Shown piece by piece: positions 1-8,338 of a DNA stretch of 64,000 nucleotides. Source of the DNA: Isoptericola croceus. Its GTDB lineage: Bacteria; Actinomycetota; Actinomycetes; Actinomycetales; Cellulomonadaceae. Under the pieces are notes generated by a model. That model did no database searches. It was not told the DNA's origin and worked only from the letters and a program-made list of their open reading frames with translations. Positions within the stretch are counted from its first letter, which is position 1. Each line of letters starts with the position of its first letter. The DNA lies in the NCBI RefSeq assembly GCF_029382255.1, contig NZ_JARLLG010000003.1:310001-374000 (forward strand). Reading direction: 5' to 3'. The position numbers and the translations under genes were made by a program.

Positions 1-106
1 TACCCGACGCGATTCCCACGGCCCGCAGCGCGGAGAACGACAGCGTGAACGCCATGACCGCCGCAACCGTGCAAAGCAGCACTCCCGGCCACAACGCGAA
101 CGCCAT
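1..106 (-). CDS. N-terminus of a DUF2637/Spd-like membrane protein, cut by the window edge
   Basis: An ATG at 104-106 opens a minus-strand frame that runs off the left edge. The first 35 residues are MAFALWPGVLLCTVAAVMAF followed by TLSFSALRAVGIASG. They form a hydrophobic helix ending in the SF-x-ALR motif typical of DUF2637 proteins, which are found in actinomycete integrative and conjugative elements and plasmids. A GAGGG lies directly before the start, so the ribosome site is weak. The gene follows the HTH gene with a 14-nt gap and is probably co-transcribed with it. The family call rests on a short fragment. A different small membrane protein is possible. Confidence 0.5.
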   Translation of the reverse strand, partial: MAFALWPGVLLCTVAAVMAFTLSFSALRAVGIASG

Positions 107-120
107 CCCTCGACCCCGGC

Positions 121-642
121 TCACCGGTGCCCTCCCGCAAGCCGCCCCAGTCCCGCCGTCCCCTGCCGGCCGGAGGGTTCGCCGTCGGGTGCTTCCTGTC
201 CGACGACGGCGCCCACCACTGGCCGCAGCTTGAGTGCGGCCGCGATCTCGGCGAGGTGGTCGACCGCCTCGCCGACATCGTCTGCCGCGGCCGACCGGAC
301 CGCTCCCGGGAAGCCCGGGTCGGTCACCCACTCGTCAGCACGGACGACCTGCTCCAGGAGGGTGCGCGTCACCGTCCGCAGCATTGATGCCTTGATCGTG
401 GCGGCCTCAAGGAGGATCTCCGCCCGAGGACGAGAGGCCCGCAGCGCAGGTGGTTCGCCGAGTTCGACGGGACCGTCGCTCGTCGGCTTGCCCTGTGTGG
501 GCAGGCGGCCGGCGTCGACGAGGTCGCGCTTGTACGCCGAGACCGTCGGCTGCGAGATCCCGAGCCGCAGCGCGACCTGCCGCTGCCGCAACCCGGCAGC
601 GAGCATGACGCGGACCTGATCGCGAAGTTCTGTCGAGTCCAT
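121..642 (-). CDS. Helix-turn-helix DNA-binding protein
   Basis: A 173-residue protein. Residues 6-45 form a helix-turn-helix of the RQRQVALRLGISQPTVSAYK type, as in element-borne regulators and resolvase-tail HTH domains. The rest has no domain I recognise; its middle is a charged helix (residues about 75-130) and its tail is Gly/Pro-rich. The frame is open for 63 codons further upstream. I chose the ATG at 640-642 because the homology-bearing MDSTELRDQVR begins there and a GGGGG stands 8 nt before it. The next gene downstream (DUF2637-like) starts 14 nt after the stop. An accessory-element regulator is likely; target and ligand are unknown. Confidence 0.6.
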   Translation of the reverse strand: MDSTELRDQVRVMLAAGLRQRQVALRLGISQPTVSAYKRDLVDAGRLPTQGKPTSDGPVELGEPPALRASRPRAEILLEAATIKASMLRTVTRTLLEQVVRADEWVTDPGFPGAVRSAAADDVGEAVDHLAEIAAALKLRPVVGAVVGQEAPDGEPSGRQGTAGLGRLAGGHR

Positions 643-896
643 GATGTGACCCCCGGGTGAGCGGATACGTTCACCAGGGGAACGCCCCTCAATCCGCCGC
701 CAAGTAACACACAGACGTCGACTGAGCACACGACGGCGGCAGCACCGACCCACCGAGCCAAGAAAGTGGATCCAGTGACGATCGCCGCAGCATGCCGCCC
801 ATCGTCGGTTGAAGGGGCCATCCGCCACCAACTGCCGGCCCTTACCCGCTAGATTGCGCAGGTACGACCGTCTCAGCGCAGCGAAGGACCATCAGC

Positions 897-3329
897 ATGG
901 AAACCACCGTCCTCACGCCGCAGCAGGTGTTCTACCTGCCCCAGCACCTGATGGTCCCGCTCTTTCAGCGACCGTACGTCTGGGAGGAATCCGACCAGTG
1001 GGAGCCGCTGTGGCAGGACATCGTGCGACTGGCCGATCTGAAGTACCGAGATCCGTACGTCAACGCGCAGCACTTCCTCGGCGCAGTGGTACTGCAGGCC
1101 AACGATGTAGCGCACGGCTCCACGCCGACGAAGAACGTGATCGACGGGCAGCAGCGGCTCACCAGCCTCCAACTCCTCATCGACGCGACCGCTGCCGTGT
1201 TGTCCGAGAACGGCGCCGACGACCTCGCCAACGAGCTTTGCGACCTGACCCATAACCGGTCCTACCAGGCGGCTCACGAACGAACCCTGAAACTGCTCCA
1301 CACCAACCGCGACCGCACCGCCTTCGTCGAGGTAATGAATGCAGAGCCACCGGTCGATCACACCGACCTCACTCACTCCGGCTCCCTGATCGTCGGCGCG
1401 CACGCCTACTTCAGTGACGCGGTCGCCGCCTGGCTCGGCAGCACTGACGGCGACGCCTACAGTCAGCGCGCGCGTGCCTTGGTTCATGTCCTCTCGCAGG
1501 GACTCCAGATCGTCGTGATCGATCTGAAGGCAGAGGAGAACTCTCAGGAGATCTTCGAGACCCTCAACGCCCGCGGCACCCCGCTGACCGCTGCTGACTT
1601 GATCAAGAACCTCGTCTTCCAGCGGCTGGAGGCTGAGGGAGTCGACACTGCGAAGGCCTACGCCGAGGACTGGCCTTTCGAATCCGACTTCTGGGAAGCC
1701 GACGTCAGCGTCGGGCGCGTAACGATGAGCCGGAGCTCCCTCTTCCTCGGTCAATGGCTGTCGGCTCGGCTTGGAGAAGAGGTCTCGCCGAAGCAGACGT
1801 TCTCCCGGTTCAAGCACCACGTCGAGCACGAGGCCAACTCGAAGATGAGCGACCTCTTGGCCGCCATCAAGACCCAGGCGGGCCAGTACCAAGAGTGGAC
1901 GATCGCGGCCGAGGACACGAGTCGCGTGCTGTCGCCCACCGAACGCGCGGTGTACCGGATGCAGTGCGCCGGGATGGAGCTGCTCAAACCGGTCCTGATC
2001 TGGCTCCACGACCCTGCACTCGACATCCCGCAGGCCGTCGCTGACGAGGTGATCGGACACTTCGAGTCGTGGGTCATCCGACGCCAGTTGCTCCGCCTGA
2101 CGACTGCGCAACTGGGTGCAGTGGTGGCCGACATCATCCGTACGCACCGCACCGCACCGCCCGCTGAACTCGGACAGCGGGTCAGTGCACAACTCGCCCG
2201 CCAGTCCGCGGCTTCGACCTACTGGCCCGGCGACCAGGAAGTCCGGGACTACCTACGAACTGAGCAGGCATACCGACGCTACCCACGGACCCGTTTACGC
2301 ATGTACCTGGAGGCGATCGAGGACCACCTCCGCGCACGCTACCGGTACCCGGCCATGCCGCGGCAGGGCAACCCGATCGAGCACCTTCTCCCGCAGAAAT
2401 GGCAGACCCACTGGGCCGTTGACGGGTTGGAAGCCGAGATCGCTCGCAGCGAGCACGTCCACCGACTCGGCAACCTCACCTTGCTCACCGAGAGTCTCAA
2501 CAGCACCGTCTCCAACGGGCCCTGGGCTGGGGCGAAGGGCAAGCAGGCGCGGATCGCCGAGCATGATGTGTTCCTGATCAACCGTCCATTCCGCGACGGC
2601 GAGATGTGGGACGAGGACGCGATCGACGCCCGTACCGAGACGATGGTCGATGCCCTGCTCGCCACCTGGCCCGTCCCGGAAGGGCACGTGGGGAAGATCG
2701 ATGATCCGGCAACCAAGTCTCAGGCATGGGTCGAGATCAAGCACCTTGTCGCCGCCGGGCTCCTCCAACCTGGGATCGTTCTCCGACCGAAGGGGGGCGG
2801 CGAAACGATCGCCCGGATCACCGATCAAGCACTCATCGAGATTGACGCCAAGACCTTCGACAGCCCGTCAGCGGCTGCACGTCACGTTCGCAACGGACAG
2901 CAAACAAACGGCTGGTGGTATTGGCACCTGGAGGACGGTCGCCGGCTCAAGGACGTGCGAGCGGAGTTCCGCGACGAGGAGCCCGCCGTCCAGCCAAGTT
3001 TCGACTGGTCACCGCTGCATCGGATCCTCGAACAACTTCCCGAGGGCCGCTGGGCCTCATACGGGGAGCTGGCGGACGCAATCGGCACCGCATCGCAGCC
3101 TCTCGGCAGCCACATCGCCAACTGCCGTCATTGCGTAAACGCCTGGCGCGTCCTGACCGCGGACGGCCGAATCGCACCCACCTTCCGATGGGTCAACCAG
3201 GACGACACCCGAGACCCCAAGGTCGTCCTGGAAACAGAGGGCATCGCGTTCGCCGACGACAAGGCGGACCCCGAGCGGCAACTGGGAAGCGATGAACTTG
3301 CTGACCTGACGGAGGCCCGCACGAGTTGA
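897..3329 (+). CDS. GmrSD-type modification-dependent restriction enzyme with RAMA and alkyltransferase-like domains
   Basis: An 810-residue protein with four recognisable parts. DUF262 (about 5-240) shows FQRPYVW at 23-29, the IDGQQR motif at 82-87 (NTP-binding/hydrolysis signature of GmrS/DndB-like proteins) and FETLNARGTPL at 220-230. DUF1524 shows the His-Me finger nuclease motifs HLLPQKW (496-502) and HRLGNLTLL (522-530). A RAMA domain (about 615-690; AGLLQPG, SPSAAARHV, NGWWYW) is followed by an MGMT/ATL-like winged helix (about 705-775; SYGELADAIG). In that last domain the reactive PCHR cysteine motif is replaced around NAWRV (748-752), so it should bind DNA but not transfer alkyl groups. 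GmrSD enzymes cut DNA carrying modified bases, and RAMA domains are predicted readers of modified bases. AAGGA lies 9-13 nt before the ATG, and a TAGATT -10 candidate is at 850-855. It sits in an apparent integrated element. Confidence 0.9.
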   Translation: METTVLTPQQVFYLPQHLMVPLFQRPYVWEESDQWEPLWQDIVRLADLKYRDPYVNAQHFLGAVVLQANDVAHGSTPTKNVIDGQQRLTSLQLLIDATAAVLSENGADDLANELCDLTHNRSYQAAHERTLKLLHTNRDRTAFVEVMNAEPPVDHTDLTHSGSLIVGAHAYFSDAVAAWLGSTDGDAYSQRARALVHVLSQGLQIVVIDLKAEENSQEIFETLNARGTPLTAADLIKNLVFQRLEAEGVDTAKAYAEDWPFESDFWEADVSVGRVTMSRSSLFLGQWLSARLGEEVSPKQTFSRFKHHVEHEANSKMSDLLAAIKTQAGQYQEWTIAAEDTSRVLSPTERAVYRMQCAGMELLKPVLIWLHDPALDIPQAVADEVIGHFESWVIRRQLLRLTTAQLGAVVADIIRTHRTAPPAELGQRVSAQLARQSAASTYWPGDQEVRDYLRTEQAYRRYPRTRLRMYLEAIEDHLRARYRYPAMPRQGNPIEHLLPQKWQTHWAVDGLEAEIARSEHVHRLGNLTLLTESLNSTVSNGPWAGAKGKQARIAEHDVFLINRPFRDGEMWDEDAIDARTETMVDALLATWPVPEGHVGKIDDPATKSQAWVEIKHLVAAGLLQPGIVLRPKGGGETIARITDQALIEIDAKTFDSPSAAARHVRNGQQTNGWWYWHLEDGRRLKDVRAEFRDEEPAVQPSFDWSPLHRILEQLPEGRWASYGELADAIGTASQPLGSHIANCRHCVNAWRVLTADGRIAPTFRWVNQDDTRDPKVVLETEGIAFADDKADPERQLGSDELADLTEARTS

Positions 3330-3879
3330 ACGTCCTTCAGGTCGTCTAGCTTCAACATGGAGCCACTTGTGATGCTTCGGACGGACTCCGGCCCCGCCGA
3401 CAACGTCAACCTCCAAGCGGCCCCTCCCCCTCGCCATCTCGCCATCACCTGTAGACGACGTCACCAGAACGGCAGCAAACACCGTCACCCGCCGCTGACG
3501 GCCTCCGGGCAAGACATCCGAACCTGTGGATTCTTCCTGCTGTCCACAGATCACGATCGGCAACACCCTCGGCAAGACCTCGCCGCTGCATGGCTTCCAG
3601 AGTCGCGGCGTCGGCTCCGCGGACTCGACCCGACCAGCTTCCGATTCTCGCTTCTGCGGGTGTTCGACCCCGCGACCCCGGCGCGGGTCGTCGATGAGTC
3701 GGAGAGCCACTTCAAGAAGGGCCTGGACACGCGTCGGTACGGGCTGAACCGCAACTCACCCCAACCACGAGAACCCCAGCCTCCGTGCAGCAGACCCTGC
3801 TGGGCCGGCCGGCGACCAGGTTGCGCCCAACCTCCCGTGAAGGGCAGGCCCGGCGCTCGCTACGCCCCCATCGCCATGC
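3330..3879. other. Intergenic stretch without a convincing gene
   Basis: Here 550 bases separate two convergent genes. Several frames are open because of high GC, but none has a ribosome site, a domain or third-position behaviour that fits a gene. A plus-frame stretch around 3640-3760 (reading ...RVFDPATPARVVDESESHFKK...) looks somewhat protein-like and could be a gene remnant. I cannot assign it. No clear terminator hairpin was found. Confidence 0.4.
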
Positions 3880-5583
3880 TCAAGCCTCCTCGGTCACTTC
3901 GTTCCGTTCGAGCTGTCCGAGCGCGGCTTCAGCACCGACGGACTCGCGGCCCCTTATCACCTTCACGACCAGCTCCTCACGTTCGGCCTCCGGGAGTGTC
4001 ATCGACTCGGCGAGCAGACCGGCGAAGGAGTCCACTCCTTCTTGCTCCGAGTCCTCGTGAAATACCCAGCGGAAGTCCACGTCCCGAGTCGTCAGCTCGA
4101 CTGTCGAGCGACCGCCGTCACGCTGCGGGCATCGCGAGCGCACGTAGCGGACATGCTCGAGAGGAACCGAGTGCTCGATCGTGCCCTCCTGGCGGAAAGT
4201 GCTTGCTTTCGCGGTGATGACGCGCCGATCTGTCACGGCGACGAAGACCGCCGACTTCTCCAGGTCGAAGCGCTCACGCAGGTTCTGTCCGATGCCCTTG
4301 ACGACGTCGCCCTCGTGCAGGTCGAACGGAAGGCCGACGCCGTGCAGTGTCTCTCCGTCGTCGAGCATCCAACGCAGCACTTCGAGTTGTGCTGCCGGGT
4401 CCAGGGACTTCGGCCCGGCGGCGACACTGGGTACACCGAGCGGAGAAGCGGGCGGACGGAGCGAGTCTGCCAACGGTGCCACTGCCGCTAGAAGTTGAGC
4501 TGCGGTCACCTGGGCAGCCTTGGCGTCCTTCCTCTTCCTGGTGAGAGGCACGGTGGATCTTCCAGGCAGTTCAGAGATGATCCGGAGCTCGCGCGCAAGC
4601 TCTGAGATGAGACGCGTCGCCTCGGGAACGGCGGCCTCCCCCTCTGTCCGGGTCTCCCTAACGATGGCGTCGACGAGCAGTGCTTCGTTGGCGTCGTCAG
4701 GACCGATCGCGCGCGCCCGACCCGCGTGAAGAGCCTGGTACGACGTCCATGCCTTCAGCGCCGAGAGCAAGGCGTATGCGTCGAATGCGATCGCTGCGGC
4801 GTTCGCGTCCAGGTACTCGCGGCGACGACGCACGTCGAGTTGGTCGATCTGCTTGATGTGCGCGCCGACGTTCCGTCGATAGAACTCCCGCTGAGTGCGC
4901 AGGTCAGCGCCTCTGCCGGAGATCTTGTCCCACAGCGTCTGGGTGACCACAGTTGCCTCGCGCGCCAGTGACACGACCGAGTCGATCTCGTCAACGAGGC
5001 CCGTGAGTTCGGACCACTGCTCGTGACGGATCGTCTGCAGCACCTGGCTGGTCAGCGCGATGTTCGCGCTGATGAGGCCGGAGATCTGGCTGAGCTGCAT
5101 CTGGATGGCGATCATCGCCACGGCGGGCCCAACCGCAGCCAGCGCTCCTGCGGCAGTCACGGTGCTCACGGGTACGAACCTCGCCTGCGCGACGACCTTG
5201 CCGTTGGCGAACACGGCGCCCAAGTTCGCGCCATCCTTCACCGCGAGCGCCCCTCCGTTGTTGAGGAGCGCCTGTGTAGTGGACGTCACCCGGTACAGAC
5301 CCTGAGCGCTCGCGGCGGCGTTGGCGAGATTGCCCCCGACAGCCGCGAGATTTCCGAGCCCGCCAACTGCCGTGGCGAGTCCGTGACGATCAGCGGCCGG
5401 GACGAGACCGAAGTCCACGATTTCGAGTCCATCTGGGACCTCGCCGAAGACAATGGCCGTTCCCGGGACCACCTCGACAAGGGTCGTCGACGGGGTTGTA
5501 GAGATCCCTTCGCCGAGGTCGCCCACGCGATCTGCATGTCGCTCAGCGTCGCCGTGGTTGACCGCTTCCGGGTCGTCAAGCAC
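3880..5583 (-). CDS. Unknown protein with hydrophobic core and C-terminal bacterial PH-like domain
   Basis: About 567 residues. The N-terminal part is Gly/Ala-rich and contains a hydrophobic stretch (TVTAAGALAAVGPAVAMIAI) that could insert into or lie on a membrane. A long helical middle follows (MQLSQISGLISANIALTSQVLQ onward), and a C-terminal segment (VFVAVTDRRVITAKASTF..., SVPLEHVRYVR) has the shape of a bacterial PH/YokE-like domain. A GTG at 5611-5613 would add 10 residues. I prefer the GTG at 5581-5583 because AGAGGAG stands 5 nt before it. It is convergent with the restriction gene. No function is claimed: its island location suggests an accessory or defence role, but the sequence alone does not show that. 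Confidence 0.65.
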   Translation of the reverse strand: MLDDPEAVNHGDAERHADRVGDLGEGISTTPSTTLVEVVPGTAIVFGEVPDGLEIVDFGLVPAADRHGLATAVGGLGNLAAVGGNLANAAASAQGLYRVTSTTQALLNNGGALAVKDGANLGAVFANGKVVAQARFVPVSTVTAAGALAAVGPAVAMIAIQMQLSQISGLISANIALTSQVLQTIRHEQWSELTGLVDEIDSVVSLAREATVVTQTLWDKISGRGADLRTQREFYRRNVGAHIKQIDQLDVRRRREYLDANAAAIAFDAYALLSALKAWTSYQALHAGRARAIGPDDANEALLVDAIVRETRTEGEAAVPEATRLISELARELRIISELPGRSTVPLTRKRKDAKAAQVTAAQLLAAVAPLADSLRPPASPLGVPSVAAGPKSLDPAAQLEVLRWMLDDGETLHGVGLPFDLHEGDVVKGIGQNLRERFDLEKSAVFVAVTDRRVITAKASTFRQEGTIEHSVPLEHVRYVRSRCPQRDGGRSTVELTTRDVDFRWVFHEDSEQEGVDSFAGLLAESMTLPEAEREELVVKVIRGRESVGAEAALGQLERNEVTEEA

Positions 5584-6011
5584 GTCTACTCCTCTGTCCG
5601 CTCGAGCGGTCACGATGGCCGCCGCTGGCCATGACCTTATGGCAGCGCTGGATCATCGCGTCAGCCACCCGCAACTGATTTCACCCTCATGGGCGGGCAC
5701 GACCTCGACGGGCACGCGCACTGTCGGAGACGGCGTGCAGCCGCCGCGAATCGCAGAACCGCACCCTTGAACACCGTCAGCCCTCAGTCCCCAATCAGGC
5801 ACGCCGTGCACAACTAGCGCGTGAAGGAAGTTCCCTCGCCGGCGTCACCGATGCCAGCCCCGCACCCTCGGGGGAGAGACGTCGAGGAACGAGCCGATCG
5901 CCGCCTGCGAGATCGCGCCCCCGCCGTACCGGGAGGAGGAGCCCAACCCCGGGCGGACCTGGTGACGCACAGCACCTGCCCGCGCGCGACCCGCTACGCG
6001 ATGAGGAGTAG
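5584..6011. other. Non-coding stretch upstream of the excisionase-like remnant
   Basis: These 428 bases hold the upstream region of the PH-domain gene and then GC-rich sequence with short open frames on both strands. None shows a ribosome site or a recognisable domain. Because the adjacent 6012-6242 reads as a 5'-truncated gene, this may be element DNA scarred by deletion. No RNA gene or repeat was noticed. Confidence 0.35.
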
Positions 6012-6242
6012 TCCGCGCAGCAGATCGGCAAGTCGGCGCGGTGGTGTCACAAGAACCGCGCCGGGTTGCCGCACCACGTGATAGGCGAGTCCGTTCGGTA
6101 TGACGATCAGTGCGTCGACCTGTACCGCGAGCAGACGTTCCACCCCGCGTCGTCGTCGCAGACGTCCCGACCGGCCGATCAGATGGTGCCGACGGCGCTG
6201 TCCGCGAGGCGTGCCCGCGTGGGAACGAGAGCCCTGAGGTGA
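6012..6242 (+). pseudogene. 5'-truncated excisionase/HTH_17-like gene remnant
   Basis: The plus frame from 6012 to the TGA at 6240-6242 reads SAQQIGKSARWCHKNRAGLP then HHVIGESVRYDDQCVDLYRE. This is the second helix, wing and strand of the MerR-like HTH_17/excisionase fold (AxxIGKSxRWVHKN, LPHxxIGxSVRY). A TAG at 6009-6011 closes the frame, and the first helix with its start codon is missing. It ends 129 nt before the copy of the tRNA-Leu 3' end at 6372, which is where an excisionase normally sits in an integrative element. No integrase was found inside the window. Confidence 0.6.
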
Positions 6243-6371
6243 CGGCGGCTGCTCGTCCTGGTGTGACAAGGGCCCCACTTCGCGACCTGCGAAGAAGGGC
6301 TCTCTCGTCGTGCCTTCGGGTGCTGATGTTCCCATGGCCAGCGGAAGCCCGTGTTTCCGCTGCTCAGCGTG

Positions 6372-6392
6372 GTGTCCGGAGGGGGACTTGAA
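6372..6392. repeat. Attachment-site copy matching the 3' end of tRNA-Leu
   Basis: These 21 bases are identical to 9475-9495. They cover the acceptor stem and part of the T-arm (20 nt of the tRNA) plus one flanking base (core TCCGGAGGGGGACTTGAA). Sequence diverges at once on both sides. A copy of a tRNA 3' end about 3.1 kb beyond the tRNA, in the same orientation, is the usual trace of tyrosine-recombinase integration. The excisionase-like remnant lies just outside it. An old recombination scar is the alternative. Confidence 0.75.
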
Positions 6393-6649
6393 ACGCGCAC
6401 GGGTGGATGCGTGACCATTAGCGATGCCCGCCGACCTGCACACACCCGGTCGTCGATAGCTCTCACTGGGCTCTGAGTGGTCCTTGTATGTTCCCGGCGG
6501 AAACACCGCCATCGGCGAGCTTGCCGATGCGCATCCGGGTCGAGGCGGGTGCGGCCCAGCAGACGCTGTGCACTGCGACCTCCATGTCGACCGCCTCGGC
6601 CAGACCGCGTGCAGAGACGCCACCGGTCGCGAACCCCTTCCCCGGCACC

Positions 6650-6741
6650 CGGCGGTCTCGGAGTTCAACGTCCGGCAGTCTCGGAACTCAGATGCTGGCA
6701 GTTCTGGAGTCCAGGGCCCGGCAGTTGAGGATTTGGCGTAG
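6650..6741 (+). repeat. Four 23-nt imperfect tandem repeats upstream of the ATPase gene
   Basis: Four units start at 6650, 6673, 6696 and 6719, exactly 23 nt apart. Each begins with (C/T)GGC(A/G)GT, followed 1-3 nt later by GGA or a close variant; the last two units are more diverged. The fourth unit runs into a -10-like TAGCCT (6739-6744), and the ATPase start follows at 6751. A 23-nt step is a little over two DNA turns. The layout suggests a bank of protein-binding sites over the promoter, perhaps for autoregulation, or an iteron-like array. It is read directly from sequence; function is inferred. Confidence 0.6.
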
Positions 6742-6750
6742 CCTTCCCTG

Positions 6751-8028
6751 GTGAACACGTCGAACGAGATGGTGCCACGCCGGATCCTCGCCGTCGCTCT
6801 GGAGCGGCACCGCGAAAGCCCCGTGCTCCTCCTGGAGGGCCCGCGCGCCGTGGGCAAGTCGACCCTGCTACGACAGCTGGCCGCAGCGGTCGAAGGACGG
6901 ATCCTCGACCTCGACGACCTCGACACCCGAGACGCCGTCACACGCGACCCGGGCACGATGATCGATGGGGACCAGGTCGTCCTGATCGACGAGTACCAGC
7001 ACGCCCCGGTCGTGCTCGACGCCATCAAGGCGAAGCTCAACGCCTCAGGGCACCCCGGACAGTTCGTCCTGACCGGCTCCGCGCGACACGAAGCGCTCCC
7101 GCGGGCCGCCCAGGCCCTCACCGGCCGGCTCCAGCGCCTTCCCATCCTGCCGCTGGCTCAGTCGGAGCTCGCGCGCACCCGTCCAGACCTGCCGCAGCGG
7201 CTCCTGGCCGACCCGGCCGCCGCCGTCGAGTCCGCTGCCGCGGCCCCCTCGCCCACGACACGTGAGGACTACGCCACGAGGGTTGTCCTCGGGGGCTTCC
7301 CTCTGGCCCTCGCCGCCACCACCGACCGCGCCCGCCGGCGCTGGGTCGACGACTACGTGCGCCTCACCCTGGAACGCGACGTCCAGGAGCTGTCGAAGAT
7401 CCGCCAGGCCCACACCCTGCCCCTCATCCTCGAACGCGCCGCCGGCCAGACCGCCCAGGTCCTCAACGCCACCCGGATGGCGGACGCCACCGGGGTCGAC
7501 AACAAGACCGCGCGCGACTACCTGCGCCTACTCGAAGCCGTGTTCCTCCTACGGATCCTGCCCGCATGGGACCGCACCCTGACCAAACGCACCAACGCCC
7601 GCCCCAAGGTCCACCTGCTCGACACCGGCGTCTCCTCCCGACTCCTGCGCCTGACCCCCGAGAAGCTCGCCCGCCGCGAGCCAGCCGCACTCACCGAGTT
7701 CGGCCACGCCCTGGAGACCTTCGTCGTCGCAGAGATCCTGAAAGAAGCCAGCTGGACCGAAGACATCGTCGACTACGGGCACTGGCGCACCCGCGACAAC
7801 CAGGAGGTCGACCTCGTCCTCGAGGCCGACGACGGCGGCGTCATCGGCTTCGAGGTCAAGGCCGCGTCCCGCGTCTCTGGCACGGACTTCAGCGGCTTGC
7901 GCAAACTACGCGACACCCTCGGCTCGTCCTTTATCGCGGGCGTCGCTCTCTACACCGGCACCCGCACCTACACCTACGACGACCGACTCCACGTCATGCC
8001 CATCGACCGCATCTGGACCACCACCTGA
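6751..8028 (+). CDS. AAA-type ATPase with DUF4143 C-terminal domain
   Basis: A 425-residue P-loop protein. Walker A is GPRAVGKS (30-37), Walker B is VVLIDE (76-81), and an S/T-rich sensor strand (FVLTGSARH) follows. The C-terminal half is the DUF4143 module, with YGHWRTRDNQEVDLVLEADD and GFEVKAAS, a degenerate D-ExK nuclease-like fold. Such proteins are common, mobile and mostly uncharacterised; roles in toxin-antitoxin or defence have been proposed. The GTG at 6751 is 6 nt after TAGCCT, suggesting a leaderless message. An ATG at 6769 is the alternative start. It lies between the two tRNA-Leu end copies and just after four 23-nt repeats. Confidence 0.85.
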   Translation: MNTSNEMVPRRILAVALERHRESPVLLLEGPRAVGKSTLLRQLAAAVEGRILDLDDLDTRDAVTRDPGTMIDGDQVVLIDEYQHAPVVLDAIKAKLNASGHPGQFVLTGSARHEALPRAAQALTGRLQRLPILPLAQSELARTRPDLPQRLLADPAAAVESAAAAPSPTTREDYATRVVLGGFPLALAATTDRARRRWVDDYVRLTLERDVQELSKIRQAHTLPLILERAAGQTAQVLNATRMADATGVDNKTARDYLRLLEAVFLLRILPAWDRTLTKRTNARPKVHLLDTGVSSRLLRLTPEKLARREPAALTEFGHALETFVVAEILKEASWTEDIVDYGHWRTRDNQEVDLVLEADDGGVIGFEVKAASRVSGTDFSGLRKLRDTLGSSFIAGVALYTGTRTYTYDDRLHVMPIDRIWTTT

Positions 8029-8338
8029 GCCACTGCCCTCGCGCTGCTGCTCACGGGTGGACGAACGCGATCTACCTTCCGCCAGGCCGATCCTGCAAGC
8101 CCCGGGGAACTGTCACTTCCATTTCCCCCACCGACGGCCTGCCCCCTCGCCCACCAACCGGACGACGCGGACAGCTGCATCATCAGCGTCACCCATCAGT
8201 GCGGCAGACCCATCCGCCGACGCCCTGAGGAAGGCAACGACCTGATCGTCTGCACTGGGACGGCAACGCATCATGCACTGGCCCGTTCACAGGTGGCACC
8301 GCAGTCACAGAGTCTGAGCAGGAGGGTCTGCCCCCTCG
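8029..8338. other. Intergenic region between convergent genes
   Basis: These 310 bases between the ATPase and the minus-strand unknown gene hold no frame with a ribosome site or domain, no clear hairpin terminator and no tRNA. I see nothing assignable. Confidence 0.4.

Noticed and set aside
873-2192. A 439-codon minus-strand open frame inside the restriction gene
   Set aside because: It is the mirror of well-matched DUF262 sequence and has no domain or ribosome site.
2792-2797. A run of six G in the restriction gene as a slippage switch
   Set aside because: Six bases is short for phase variation and common by chance at this GC content.
3057-3710. A 217-codon minus-strand frame after the restriction gene
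   Set aside because: Half of it is antisense to the alkyltransferase-like domain and the other half has no ribosome site or domain.
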